Notes: generated by a model not told the origin, from the letters alone. A stretch of DNA of 64,000 bases from Burkholderia sp. Nafp2/4-1b (GCF_003635165.1 NZ_ML058626.1:16471-80470), one strand, 5' to 3'; shown: positions 44,615 through 53,498, numbered from the stretch's first letter. Numbers and translations: made by a program.

Positions 44615-45527
44615 ATCCGCCCGGCAGGTCTTCGAGATCGAGTCGCGGGCGCTGGCCGGCGTGGCCGCGCGGCTCGACGCGAATTTCGAGGAAGCGGTCG
44701 AGATCGTCCTCGCGTCGCGCGGGCGCGTCGTCGTGTGCGGGATGGGCAAGTCCGGCATCGTCGGCAGGAAGATCGCGGCGACGCTGTCCAGCACGGGCAC
44801 GCCCGCGTTTTTCATGCATCCGGGCGAGGCCTATCACGGCGACCTCGGCATGGTGACGCCGGACGATACGTTCCTTGCAATTTCGAATTCCGGCGAAACG
44901 GACGAGGTGATCAAGCTGATTCCGTTCCTGCGCACCAACGGCAACGACCTGGTCGCGCTGACGGGCAATCCGGCGTCGACGCTCGCGAGCGCCGCGCGGG
45001 TCCATCTCGACATCGGCGTCGAACGCGAAGCATGCCCGCTGCAGCTCGCACCGACCGCGTCGACGACCGCGACACTCGCGATGGGCGATGCGCTGGCGGT
45101 CACGCTGATGCGCGCGCGCGGCTTTCAGCCGGAACACTTCGCGCGCTTCCATCCGGGCGGGTCGCTCGGCCGCCGGCTGCTGTCGACCGTCGACGACGAA
45201 ATGACCCGCAGCAACCTTCCGTTCGTGACGGAGGACACGTCGACGCTCGATGTGCTGGATGCGATGACGCGCGGGCGGCTCGGGCTCGCGATCGTGAAGC
45301 GCAACGGCGGCTGGGGCATCGTGACCGACGGCGACATCCGTCGCGCGATCGAACGGCACGGCGACGGCGTGTTGCGCCGCACGGCGGCCGACATGATGTC
45401 GATCGAGCCTTCGACGGTGCGGCCCGGCACGCGGGTCGAGGATGCGTTGCAGCTGATGCAGCAGCAGCGGATCGGTGCATTGCTGGTGGTCGACGGTAAC
45501 GACGTCGTCGGCGTGTTCAAGAAGTAA
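44595..45527 (+). CDS. KdsD/KpsF, arabinose-5-phosphate isomerase
   Basis: A 310-residue isomerase converting ribulose 5-phosphate to arabinose 5-phosphate, the first Kdo precursor. The SIS domain (CGMGKSGIVGRKIAATLSST; GEAYHGDLGMVTPDDTFLAI; SNSGETDEVI) is followed by two CBS domains (about 195-310; VTDGDIRRAI; IGALLVVDGNDVVGVFKK). It is slightly shorter than housekeeping KdsD. Its place at the end of kdsA-kdsC-kdsB resembles the KpsF/GutQ-type paralogues dedicated to capsule loci. Confidence 0.93.
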   Translation: MRQNHIESARQVFEIESRALAGVAARLDANFEEAVEIVLASRGRVVVCGMGKSGIVGRKIAATLSSTGTPAFFMHPGEAYHGDLGMVTPDDTFLAISNSGETDEVIKLIPFLRTNGNDLVALTGNPASTLASAARVHLDIGVEREACPLQLAPTASTTATLAMGDALAVTLMRARGFQPEHFARFHPGGSLGRRLLSTVDDEMTRSNLPFVTEDTSTLDVLDAMTRGRLGLAIVKRNGGWGIVTDGDIRRAIERHGDGVLRRTAADMMSIEPSTVRPGTRVEDALQLMQQQRIGALLVVDGNDVVGVFKK

Positions 45528-45528
45528 G

Positions 45529-45580
45529 GCGCAGGCGCTCCCGCCGCGTCGTGCGATGCGCGGGACCGACGTGCCTGCGC
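45529..45580. terminator. inverted repeat between convergent genes
   Basis: GCGCAGGC (45529-45536) and GCCTGCGC (45573-45580) are perfect 8-base arms in the 72-base gap between two convergent operons. A bidirectional terminator is plausible although no T tract is present. Confidence 0.4.
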
Positions 45581-45599
45581 GTCGGCACGCCGGCGAGCG

Positions 45600-46802
45600 C
45601 TATTGCAGGCTCTGCGTCAGCGCACTGGATGCCGCATCCTGGCGGAACCGCCGCACGCGCAGGAACGTGACGAAATTCGAGTCGTGCTGGCTTGCCGCGC
45701 CGCCTTCCGGGTCGTCGAACGCGACACGCAGCACGGCGACGAGGTCGCTGCCGTCGAATTGCCAGTCGACGTACTGGAATCCGTGCCGTTTCGTGTCCGG
45801 ATGTTGCAGCAGCACGCGCCGCGCGGCCCACTGCCGGAGATCGGGCGACGACAGCAGCACCAGCGTGTTACGCACGCGCTCGAGGTTCATCCGGCCGACA
45901 CTTTTCGGCACCGCGTTCGTGATCGTCCAGTATTGCTTCGACTGTGGATCGAAGCGGATCGTGAACTTCTTGCCGGCGCCGGGCAGGTCGACGAAATCGC
46001 GCGCCGGATCGAACGACAGTGTGCGGCCGTCGTCGTTCGTCGCCGCCAGCGCGGCCTTCTCCGGACCGTTCGCGGTGTTCACGCGCAGCATGACGGCGGG
46101 TGCCGCGCCTGGCCGGCCAACCACGTTGCCTTCTTCCCATGATTCGAACTTGCCGTCGAGCCAGCGCTTGTCCGACGGCAGAGGGGCGGACACGCGCCAG
46201 TTGCGCGCGTCGAGCAGGTCGCGATCGACGGGGGCGGACAGCACCAGCGCGCGCAGGTCGCCGCCCTCGACGCGTTCATACGCGCGCCAGACGCGCCCTC
46301 GATCGATGAGGACCGGCACCGGCCCGGTGATGAAGCGCCCCGCATACGGCAACAGCCCGGTGGCTGCATCGACGGGCGTGGTCCAGGTTGCACCGCCGTC
46401 GTCGGAGCGGCGAATCGACGGCGTGCCCATCGAGCGATTGGTGCCCATCAGGTACAGCGCGCCGTTCAGCACGAACAGCGACGACCAGTACTGGTCCGGC
46501 ACGTCGCCGAGCCTCGACCAGCTCGTACCTTTGTCGTGCGACGTGAACACCGATACGCGGTTCTGTGCCGACGCGGCGCCGAACGTGTCGAAGCTCGCGA
46601 CATAGTCGCCGTTCGGCAGCACGGCCAGCGACGGCGAGCCGAGATACACACGGGCGGCGGCACGGCTGTGCGCGATCACCTCGCCCGGCGGCGCAGGGAC
46701 GACTTGCGCATGAGCCGCCATCGCTGTGGCGCCCACGCACAGCGCCGCGATCAGCGAGCGCTTCAGCGCGCGTAACGTCGATGCGTGTCGGTGTAATGTC
46801 AT
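45600..46802 (-). CDS. secreted sialidase-like protein with Asp-box repeats
   Basis: A 400-residue exported protein. The signal peptide (about 1-31, ending AMAAHA) is followed by a beta-propeller with Asp-box repeats (S-x-D-x-G-x-T-W type): SHDKGTSWSRLG, RSDDGGATWTTPV and TNDDGRTLSFD. This is the fold of BNR sialidases and related glycoside hydrolases or lyases. The full sialidase catalytic triad is not obvious by eye, so the activity is open. Its start overlaps the stop of the polymerase gene (ATGA). Co-expression with the polymerase suggests it trims, binds or releases the polysaccharide made by the locus, perhaps acting on Kdo, which is chemically related to sialic acid. Confidence 0.72.
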   Translation of the reverse strand: MTLHRHASTLRALKRSLIAALCVGATAMAAHAQVVPAPPGEVIAHSRAAARVYLGSPSLAVLPNGDYVASFDTFGAASAQNRVSVFTSHDKGTSWSRLGDVPDQYWSSLFVLNGALYLMGTNRSMGTPSIRRSDDGGATWTTPVDAATGLLPYAGRFITGPVPVLIDRGRVWRAYERVEGGDLRALVLSAPVDRDLLDARNWRVSAPLPSDKRWLDGKFESWEEGNVVGRPGAAPAVMLRVNTANGPEKAALAATNDDGRTLSFDPARDFVDLPGAGKKFTIRFDPQSKQYWTITNAVPKSVGRMNLERVRNTLVLLSSPDLRQWAARRVLLQHPDTKRHGFQYVDWQFDGSDLVAVLRVAFDDPEGGAASQHDSNFVTFLRVRRFRQDAASSALTQSLQ

Positions 46803-47992
46803 GTCGGGTGTGCGAGCGGCTCGCCGCCGGACGCGTTCGGAACGGGACGAACGACCGCGCGCCGCAGCGGCGCGTCCTGGTCGGCCAGCACGACGAACAG
46901 CAGGATGGTGAGCCAGAGCATGCCATAGAGCACGTGGTACTTGAACAGCAGGATCGGCAATAGATAGAGCAGATACTTGCGGCGGCCCTTGCGACGAAAC
47001 AGCATGACGAGCGTACCGAAGAACGCGACGAAGCCGGCGCCGCCCGCGGCGAACAGGAGGTAGATGTAGAACGAACTGTCGCGCACCTGGTAGCCGCGCA
47101 GATGCGTCTTTCCGACGTTGTTGCGCTCGTCCCAGAACAGCCCGCCGCCGAATACGCCCGCGACGACGTCGCGCTCGGCGAGTTCGGTCAGCACGAGCGT
47201 CCGGCTGCCGACCGCATCGTAGTCGACCGACTGATTCACCCGCTGGTCGTACACGGCGTAGAGCCACGGCACGCACGCGAGCGCGACGACGACGACGGCG
47301 ATCCGGGTCCGCAACCGCCCGCGGCCCGTGAGCACGTGCAGCCCGCACAGCACCGCGCAGACGGCCATCGACGCGACCGAGAAGCTGAGCAGGGCGGTGG
47401 CGAACCCGACGACGGGCGCGAGCGTGATGCGTCGCCGCGACAGCAGCAGGATCACCGAGCTCGGCACGACCGTCATCGCGTAGAACGACGGTTCCGAATA
47501 CAAGCCGAGCGCGCGAATCGAAATCAGGCTGTCGGTCAGCGCCTTGGTCGCATAGAGCGCTTCGGAATCGGCTTCGCGCACGTAGCTGTCGAAGTCGATG
47601 AAGGTGCCGGTGCCGAGGTAATAGACGAGCTGGAACGTGAAGAACGCGGCATGGACGTAGATGAGCGTCCTGCACGCGGCGTCGAGCGATTCGCGCGTCA
47701 GCACGCCGCCGGCGAACATCCAGTAGCAGAGCGCGATGTACGTCTGGATCAGCACGAACTTGATGAAGAAGTTCACGTAGAAATCGCCGAACGCGGACAG
47801 AATGAATGCGACGCAGGTGCTGATCAGCCAGTACGTGCACACCGGAAACAGATGGCGCTGGCGGTTCATCAGCGTCGGCGCGCGCAGGAATGCGAGCGCG
47901 CAGAGCAGCACGTAGGCGGCGAAGGTTGCCCGCACGCTGAACGCGTTGAGCGAGAAGAACAGTACGCTGGCTGAGAAGAGGAACGTCGACAT
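46799..47992 (-). CDS. Wzy-like polysaccharide polymerase
   Basis: A 397-residue polytopic protein with about 10 hydrophobic segments, starting MSTFLFSASVLFFSLNAFSV. A long periplasmic loop (DQRVNQSVDYDAVGSRTLVL to RGYQVRDSSFYIYLLFAAGG) with arginines is the usual place for Wzy active residues. Polymerases are poorly conserved, so the call rests on topology, loop layout and locus. The start at 47992 omits a basic, GC-rich extension to 48127 that looks noncoding. It is read opposite to the main operon but supplies the one function that operon lacks. Confidence 0.7.
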   Translation of the reverse strand: MSTFLFSASVLFFSLNAFSVRATFAAYVLLCALAFLRAPTLMNRQRHLFPVCTYWLISTCVAFILSAFGDFYVNFFIKFVLIQTYIALCYWMFAGGVLTRESLDAACRTLIYVHAAFFTFQLVYYLGTGTFIDFDSYVREADSEALYATKALTDSLISIRALGLYSEPSFYAMTVVPSSVILLLSRRRITLAPVVGFATALLSFSVASMAVCAVLCGLHVLTGRGRLRTRIAVVVVALACVPWLYAVYDQRVNQSVDYDAVGSRTLVLTELAERDVVAGVFGGGLFWDERNNVGKTHLRGYQVRDSSFYIYLLFAAGGAGFVAFFGTLVMLFRRKGRRKYLLYLLPILLFKYHVLYGMLWLTILLFVVLADQDAPLRRAVVRPVPNASGGEPLAHPT

Positions 47993-48308
47993 GCGTGCGC
48001 CCGATCGGAGACTGCGGATTCGCTGCGCGCCGGCCGTTCCGGCGCCACGCGGCGAGAGACCGTGCGGCGCGGGACAAGACGCCTGTCGGACAGGGTCGGC
48101 TTGCGCAGCGCTTCGCACGCGGAACACGCGCCGGTCGTTCGGACGACGCGAGTGCGGCGATCAAGCATAGAGGGTTGGCCGGCCCGGCGAGCCGGGTTGT
48201 CCGATTCCGGCGGGATTGTGTCGTTTTTTTACGGGGTGGCGCGGGCGTGCGGTGTACGACCTCGTACCCGCTCGTACCGCGTTTCATTCAACTGCTTCGA
48301 TCCCGCCA

Positions 48309-48887
48309 TCACGGCTGCAGCGCGAACCGCCCGCACAGAAACGGCGAATACCACTCGATCGCCGCCTGAATCGGCGCATGATGCCCATACGCGAGCGCCG
48401 ACACGGCCAGCAGCGACCCGGCCACGAGCGCGCGATACCGCGCGTCGACCTGCGGCAGGCCGTGGCGCAGCGCGAATGCCAGCGCGATCGTCGAACCGAC
48501 GAACCAGCCGGCAACGACTTCCGACGGCGTATGCGCGTCGTCGAACACGCGCGCGATGCCGATCAGCGCGCCGAGCGCGAGCCCGAGCCCGAGCCCGAGC
48601 CCGAGCGATAGCGACGTCATCGCCCGCGACGGCGTGCCGCCGCTCGACGCCAGCGTGCAGGCCATCGGCCACACTGCCGACGCGAGCATCGTGTGCCCGC
48701 TGATCACGCGGAAATCGATTGCGCGAATCTGGATCCCGCAGCCGGCGTAGAGCACCTTGGTGGCGCCGACAAGTGCCATGCCCGCCGCGAGCATCAACGC
48801 CCATGACGCCGCGTGATGCCGCCCGGCCGTCGAGCGCGTGAGCCACGCGAGCCACGCGAAGCACACGAGCGCCAGCGGCAACGTCAT
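48309..48887 (-). CDS. PAP2-family membrane phosphatase
   Basis: A 192-residue membrane protein with the PAP2 phosphatase pattern in order: TKVLYAGCG, then VISGHTMLASA and RVFDDAHTPSEVVAGW (Arg-x5-His-x3-Glu, where the family usually has Asp). Such enzymes dephosphorylate lipid pyrophosphates, for example undecaprenyl pyrophosphate, which polymerisation releases. The frame is open upstream of the ATG at 48887 and reads NATLWTAVSDLGDAAM, which looks like genuine protein but lacks an ATG, so the true start may be earlier with a rare codon. It is downstream of galU on the same strand. Confidence 0.75.
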   Translation of the reverse strand: MTLPLALVCFAWLAWLTRSTAGRHHAASWALMLAAGMALVGATKVLYAGCGIQIRAIDFRVISGHTMLASAVWPMACTLASSGGTPSRAMTSLSLGLGLGLGLALGALIGIARVFDDAHTPSEVVAGWFVGSTIALAFALRHGLPQVDARYRALVAGSLLAVSALAYGHHAPIQAAIEWYSPFLCGRFALQP

Positions 48888-48948
48888 CGCCGCGTCACCG
48901 AGATCGCTGACGGCCGTCCACAGGGTCGCGTTCGTGATGCCCGCCCGG

Positions 48949-49833
48949 TCAGGCGACCAGCAGCGCCGACATGCGCGCGGCCAGATAGCTTTCGAAATCC
49001 GCGGCCACTTCCGGATGCCGCAGCGCGAACTCGACCGTCGCCTTCAGATAGCCGAGCTTGCTGCCGCAATCGAAACGCACGCCGTCGTAGCGATGGGCGA
49101 GCACCTGCTCGTCCGACAGCAGCGACTGGATCGCGTCGGTCAGCTGCAGTTCGCCGCCGGCGCCGGGCCGCAGCGCGCGCAGATGCTCGAACACTTTCGG
49201 CTTCAGCACGTAACGGCCCACCACGCCGAAATTCGACGGCGCCTTCGACGGCTCCGGTTTCTCGACGATGCCCGACACCTTGAACAGGTTGTCCTCCCAG
49301 CGCTTGCCGTCGATCACGCCGTAGGACTTCGATGCCTCGGGCGCGATCTCCTCCACACCGATCACCGACGCGTGATAGTGATCGAACACGTCGATCATCT
49401 GGCGCAGCACGGGCGTCGGGCCGTCGAGCAGGTCGTCGGCCAGGATCACCGCAAACGGCTGGTTGCCGACCAGTTTCTCCGCGCACAGCACCGCATGGCC
49501 GAGGCCCAGCGCTTCGGCCTGGCGCACGTAGAAGCAGTCGACGTGGCTCGGCTTGATGCTGCGCACCAGCGACAGCAGCTTTTCCTTGCCGCGCGCCTCG
49601 AGCTCGGCTTCGATCTCGTAGGATTTGTCGAAGTGATCCTCGATCGCGCGCTTGCTGCGGCCGGTCACGAAGATCATCTCGGTGATGCCCGCGTCGATCG
49701 CCTCCTCGACCGCATATTGGATCAGGGGCTTGTCCACGACCGGCAGCATTTCTTTCGGGCTGGCCTTGGTCGCAGGCAGAAATCGCGTGCCGAGCCCGGC
49801 GACCGGAAATACGGCTTTCGTCACTTTCAACAT
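48949..49833 (-). CDS. galU: UTP-glucose-1-phosphate uridylyltransferase
   Basis: A 294-residue GalU making UDP-glucose. Motifs are KAVFPVAGLGTRFLPATKAS (nucleotide loop), KEMLPVVDKPLIQYAVEEA, VILADDLLDG, IVEKPEPSKAPSNFGVVGRY and GGELQLTDAIQ. UDP-glucose is the substrate for the initiating transferase or for UDP-glucuronate and galactose formation. Its position at the flank of the polysaccharide locus fits precursor supply; Burkholderia genomes often have more than one copy. Confidence 0.95.
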   Translation of the reverse strand: MLKVTKAVFPVAGLGTRFLPATKASPKEMLPVVDKPLIQYAVEEAIDAGITEMIFVTGRSKRAIEDHFDKSYEIEAELEARGKEKLLSLVRSIKPSHVDCFYVRQAEALGLGHAVLCAEKLVGNQPFAVILADDLLDGPTPVLRQMIDVFDHYHASVIGVEEIAPEASKSYGVIDGKRWEDNLFKVSGIVEKPEPSKAPSNFGVVGRYVLKPKVFEHLRALRPGAGGELQLTDAIQSLLSDEQVLAHRYDGVRFDCGSKLGYLKATVEFALRHPEVAADFESYLAARMSALLVA

Positions 49834-50211
49834 GATTGTCGGATTCCATCCGTTCAGGATCAGGCATCAACGATGCCGAGCGACGACAACGATGCGCGCA
49901 AGTGCTCGTCGTACGCCGGTGCCGTATCGATCGCGCAAATGGAGCCGCGCGCCGTCCGAAAAATCGTATGGGCGTTCCGGATTCGGGTGGTGACCGAATC
50001 TAGGCTGAATCCGACAGCGGCCAATTGCGACACATTTCGACGAATTGCGAAGCGCCGAATGTGCCGCGGAGATTGCACGAATGTCTGATGCCATCTAGGA
50101 ATTGTCGGCACGACGCCGATCGCATGACATAGATTCAGGCATCCATTACTGGACGGCCGATCACGCTGCCGCGCAACGCGCACGCGAACCGCCGTCGGCT
50201 CAGGGGCGGTC
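49834..50211. other. gene-free stretch, relatively AT-rich
   Basis: About 380 bases between divergent galU and the FlhD-like gene. It must contain both promoters, but no confident site could be named. Confidence 0.4.
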
Positions 50212-50445
50212 ATGACTGGACAGGGCGATATCTTCGATGCAATTGCGGAATTGAACCGTGCGTATCTCGCGCTCGCGCAGCGCATATTGCGAATCGATTA
50301 CGAGCAAGGCAAGCGGCAATTCGGTATCTCGGACGAAATTGCCGCATCGATCGTCGCATTGACGCCGGATCAGATCGACGAACTCGCGGCGAGCGGCGAA
50401 TTGGTGTGCGAATTTCGTGCCGAAAATGCGCCGGGCCGTGCGTGA
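50212..50445 (+). CDS. short FlhD-like transcriptional regulator
   Basis: A 77-residue protein resembling FlhD over most of its length: IFDAIAELNRAYLALAQRIL, then QFGISDEIAASIVALTPDQI and LAASGELVCEFRAE. FlhD is about 105-120 residues; this one lacks part of the C-terminus and has no FlhC beside it. FlhD needs FlhC to bind the flagellar promoters, so an orphan short copy may compete for or rewire FlhC. Its place beside a polysaccharide locus suggests a link between motility and matrix production, which is inference. Confidence 0.7.
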   Translation: MTGQGDIFDAIAELNRAYLALAQRILRIDYEQGKRQFGISDEIAASIVALTPDQIDELAASGELVCEFRAENAPGRA

Positions 50446-50562
50446 TCCGCTTTCCAATTTTCCCGAATGGACGTACGACTCACGGCCTTCAAGTGGATTG
50501 CATCATGGCAATCCCGCGTCCATTCGGTCTTTTATTACGTCATTAAAATGTGGAGGAGCCGC

Positions 50563-50862
50563 ATGTCCGGTTATCGCGAATTGAAGGCGCAAGCCGATGA
50601 ATTGATGAAGCGCGTCGAGGAGGCACGGCTCGCCGAACTCGATGTCGTCATTCGGGAGATTCGCAGCCGGGTCGCGGAATACGGGCTGACCGCCAGACAG
50701 ATCTTCGGCGGCACCGCAAGAGCGACGCCGCGCAAGAGCGCATCGGCGCCCCGGTATCGCGATCCCAAAACCGGCGCGACGTGGAGCGGGCGCGGTCGCG
50801 AGCCGCGCTGGATCAAGGGCGTGCGCCGCGAACGGTTCCTGATCGAGCGCGAACCCGGTTGA
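50563..50862 (+). CDS. H-NS family nucleoid-associated protein
   Basis: A 99-residue H-NS-like protein. The N-terminal coiled coil (SGYRELKAQADELMKRVEEA) is for oligomerisation, and the C-terminal DNA-binding motif is YRDPKTGATWSGRGREPRWI. The start at 50563 has TGGAGGAG upstream. The longer open frame from 50467 is not supported. H-NS proteins silence AT-rich acquired DNA, and several AT-rich intergenic stretches lie in this window. Confidence 0.92.
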   Translation: MSGYRELKAQADELMKRVEEARLAELDVVIREIRSRVAEYGLTARQIFGGTARATPRKSASAPRYRDPKTGATWSGRGREPRWIKGVRRERFLIEREPG

Positions 50863-50983
50863 GGTGAGCGAGCCACGGTGCGGCGGTGCGCGACGAACGA
50901 CAGCGCCGCTGCGTGATCGCGCGCACGGGTGAGTTGCGCTAGAGATCGTTGCAGGTGCAACCGTAAGCCGATGCGCCCGTTCA

Positions 50984-52045
50984 TCAGCGCGTACGTCGCC
51001 GATCACGGCGCGCCGCCTGCTCGAGCAACGCCGCGAACGCCGCCTCGTCGACACGCAGTCCCCTCGGCGTGCGGCGCACCTCCAGCGCCCCGAGCGTCCC
51101 GGCCTCGAACGTATCGAGCACCACCGGATGAATGTAGCAGCGCCGGCACACGGCCGGCGTGTTGCGCAGGATTTCGGCGACGGTCCGCACCGTTTCGACG
51201 ATCTGCTTGCGCGCATGCGTTGCGCCCTGATGCTCGATGCGCCGCAATAGCGCGAGCGCCTGCACGCTGCCCGCCCACGTCCGGTAGTCCTTCGCGGTGA
51301 ACTCGGCACCCGCCGCGTCGCGCAGATAGTCGTTGACGTCGGCCGAGCCGATCGAATGGCGCGCGCCGTCGTCGTCCAGATACTGGAACAACTCGTGTCC
51401 CGGCAGTTCCGCACAGCGTCGTACGATGCGGCCGACGCGCGGGTCCTCGACGGTCACGTCGTGTTCGATTCCGCTCTTGCCCGTGAAGCGCAGCCGCACC
51501 TGTCCCGGACGAATCGTCACGTGGCGCTTGCGCAGCGTCGTCAGCCCGTACGACGCGTTCTCGCGCGCATACTCGGCGTTGCCGATTCGCGCGAACGTCG
51601 TGTCGAGCAGCCGGACGATCGTCGCGACGATCTTGTCGCGCGGCATGCCGGACAGCGCCAGATCACGCGCGACGCGTGCGCGGATGCGCGGCAGCGCGCG
51701 GCCGAATGCCGCCATTCGCGCGTACTTGTTCGCGTCGCGCGTCTCGCGCCACAGCGGGTGATAGCGATACTGCTTGCGTCCGCGCGCATCGCGGCCGGTC
51801 GCCTGCAAATGGCCGCGCGGGTCCATGCAGATCCACACGTCGGTGTAGGCGGGCGGAATCGCGAGCGCATTGATGCGGGCGATTTCGTCGGCATCGCGGA
51901 TCCGAGTGCCGTCCTGCGCGTAATACGCGAAGCCGTTGCGCAGCCGCCGGCGCGTGTAGCCGGGCCGGCGGTCGTCGACATGGCGCAGCGGCGCGGCGGC
52001 AGCGCACGCATTCGCTGGCGCCGTGAGGGACGCACGCTTCTTCAT
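50984..52045 (-). CDS. type IB DNA topoisomerase
   Basis: A 353-residue poxvirus-like topoisomerase IB that relaxes supercoils through a 3'-phosphotyrosyl bond. RIRDADEIARINALAIPPAY, WICMDPRGHLQATGRDARGR, KQYRYHPLWRETRD, RFTGKSGIEHDV, FTAKDYRTWAGSVQAL and the tyrosine in RCYIHPVVLDTFEAG are conserved. ATG 52045 (MKKRASL) is preferred over the GTG at 52057. It is not part of an operon with its neighbours. Confidence 0.93.
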   Translation of the reverse strand: MKKRASLTAPANACAAAAPLRHVDDRRPGYTRRRLRNGFAYYAQDGTRIRDADEIARINALAIPPAYTDVWICMDPRGHLQATGRDARGRKQYRYHPLWRETRDANKYARMAAFGRALPRIRARVARDLALSGMPRDKIVATIVRLLDTTFARIGNAEYARENASYGLTTLRKRHVTIRPGQVRLRFTGKSGIEHDVTVEDPRVGRIVRRCAELPGHELFQYLDDDGARHSIGSADVNDYLRDAAGAEFTAKDYRTWAGSVQALALLRRIEHQGATHARKQIVETVRTVAEILRNTPAVCRRCYIHPVVLDTFEAGTLGALEVRRTPRGLRVDEAAFAALLEQAARRDRRRTR

Positions 52046-52494
52046 GCCGCACCGCACCAGTCGACCGGGGCATTCGGGTGCTGCATGCTGCGTTCACGCA
52101 TGGCGGACATCGTTGTTCTCCTTGTGGGTGGCACTCCGCCGCGATACGCGAGCGGGGCAGGCGATGCGGCAGCAAAATTCGTGCGCCGGGGTCGGCCTTG
52201 CCGACGAACCGCGTCGAACGCCGATCGACGGGCAGGGAAACGACGAGCGCAGCGCGCGCCTCGACTTAGGTGTTTATACGTATGCCGATACCGATATCGC
52301 TTCAATCCAATATTTCATTGGAAGGTTATCGGACTTGTTCCTAGACTGATCCGGGGCGTACAAACCGCGTCGGCCGCACGCGCCGGCCGGCGCCGCCCCG
52401 AACCGCACCCGCGCCGTCCAGAACCACAACAGCACAGCACGGCATCGCGCCGGGCCGGCGCCGCGGCACACAACGACACCATCGGAGACGAACC
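52046..52494. other. gene-free stretch upstream of the sugar importer
   Basis: About 450 bases between divergent genes. The part around 52270-52340 is AT-rich and is the likely promoter zone for the importer, but I cannot fix a box. Confidence 0.4.
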
Positions 52495-53457
52495 ATGACA
52501 TTCATCAGGAAGCTGGCGGCCGGCGCGATCGTCGCGGCGGCGACGGTGCTGGCCACCGGCGCGCACGCGCAGCAAAAGCCGATCACGCTCGGGTTCTCGC
52601 AGGTCGGCGCGGAGAGCGCGTGGCGCACCGCGAATACCGTGTCGGTGAAGGGCGCGGCGAAGGACGCCGGCATCAACCTGAAATTCTCGGACGCGCAGCA
52701 GAAGCAGGAGAACCAGATCCGCGCGATCCGCTCGTTCATCGCGCAGAAGGTCGACGTGATCGCGTTCTCGCCGGTGGTCGAGTCGGGCTGGGAGCCGGTG
52801 CTGACCGAAGCGAAGGCCGCGCACATTCCGGTGATCCTGACCGACCGCGGCGTCGACGTGAAGGATCCGTCGCTGTACGTGACGATGATCGGCTCCGACT
52901 TCCTCGAGGAAGGGCGGCGCGCCGGCCACTGGCTGGAAGAGCGCTACAAGAACGATCCGGGCCCGGTCAACATCGTCGAGCTGCAGGGTACGGTCGGCTC
53001 CGCGCCGGCCAACGATCGCCGCGCGGGCCTCCTCGAAGTGATCAAGAACAATCCGAAGTTCAAGGTGATCGCGTCGCAAAGCGGCGACTTCACGCTCGCC
53101 GGCGGCAAGCAGGTGATGGAAGCCTTCGCGAAGACCTACGGCAAGCAGATCAACGTGGTCTACGCGCACAACGACGACATGGCGCTCGGCGCGATCCAGG
53201 CGATGGAAGAGGCCGGCATCAAGCCCGGCAAGGACGTGAGCGTCGTGTCGTTCGATGCGACCAAGGGCGGCTTCCAGGCGATGGTCGCCGGCAAGATCAA
53301 CGTCGACGTCGAATGCAGCCCGCTGCTCGGCCCGCAGCTGATGAGCGCGGTGAAGGACGTGGTCGCCGGCAAGCAGTTGCCGAAGCGCATCGTCACGAAC
53401 GAGACGGTGTTCCCGATGAACGTCGCCGCGCAGGTACTGCCGACCCGCAAGTACTGA
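52495..53457 (+). CDS. ytfQ: galactofuranose-type ABC transporter, substrate-binding protein
   Basis: A 320-residue periplasmic binding protein with signal peptide to about AHA at 23, then QKPITLGFSQVGAESAWRTA, the YtfQ start. Other YtfQ-like stretches are FSDAQQKQENQIRAIRSFIA, DVIAFSPVVESGWEPVL, ILTDRGVDV and VYAHNDDMALGAIQAMEEAG. It binds a sugar, in Escherichia coli galactofuranose, and delivers it to YtfR/YtfT/YjfF. All four genes follow in order here. Confidence 0.92.
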   Translation: MTFIRKLAAGAIVAAATVLATGAHAQQKPITLGFSQVGAESAWRTANTVSVKGAAKDAGINLKFSDAQQKQENQIRAIRSFIAQKVDVIAFSPVVESGWEPVLTEAKAAHIPVILTDRGVDVKDPSLYVTMIGSDFLEEGRRAGHWLEERYKNDPGPVNIVELQGTVGSAPANDRRAGLLEVIKNNPKFKVIASQSGDFTLAGGKQVMEAFAKTYGKQINVVYAHNDDMALGAIQAMEEAGIKPGKDVSVVSFDATKGGFQAMVAGKINVDVECSPLLGPQLMSAVKDVVAGKQLPKRIVTNETVFPMNVAAQVLPTRKY

Positions 53458-53470
53458 GTCGCGCCGACCA

Positions 53471-53498
53471 CGGACGGCGGCGCGGCTGCCGCCGTCCG
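53471..53498 (+). promoter_or_regulatory. strong intercistronic hairpin
   Basis: CGGACGGCGGC (53471-53481) and GCCGCCGTCCG (53488-53498) are perfect 11-base arms around a 6-base loop, between the binding-protein and ATPase genes. Such hairpins commonly protect the upstream mRNA or reduce read-through, giving more binding protein than transporter. Confidence 0.6.

Noticed and set aside
45600..46802. Calling the Asp-box protein a true sialidase
   Set aside because: Asp-box repeats are shared by many beta-propeller proteins and I could not see the full arginine triad and catalytic tyrosine.
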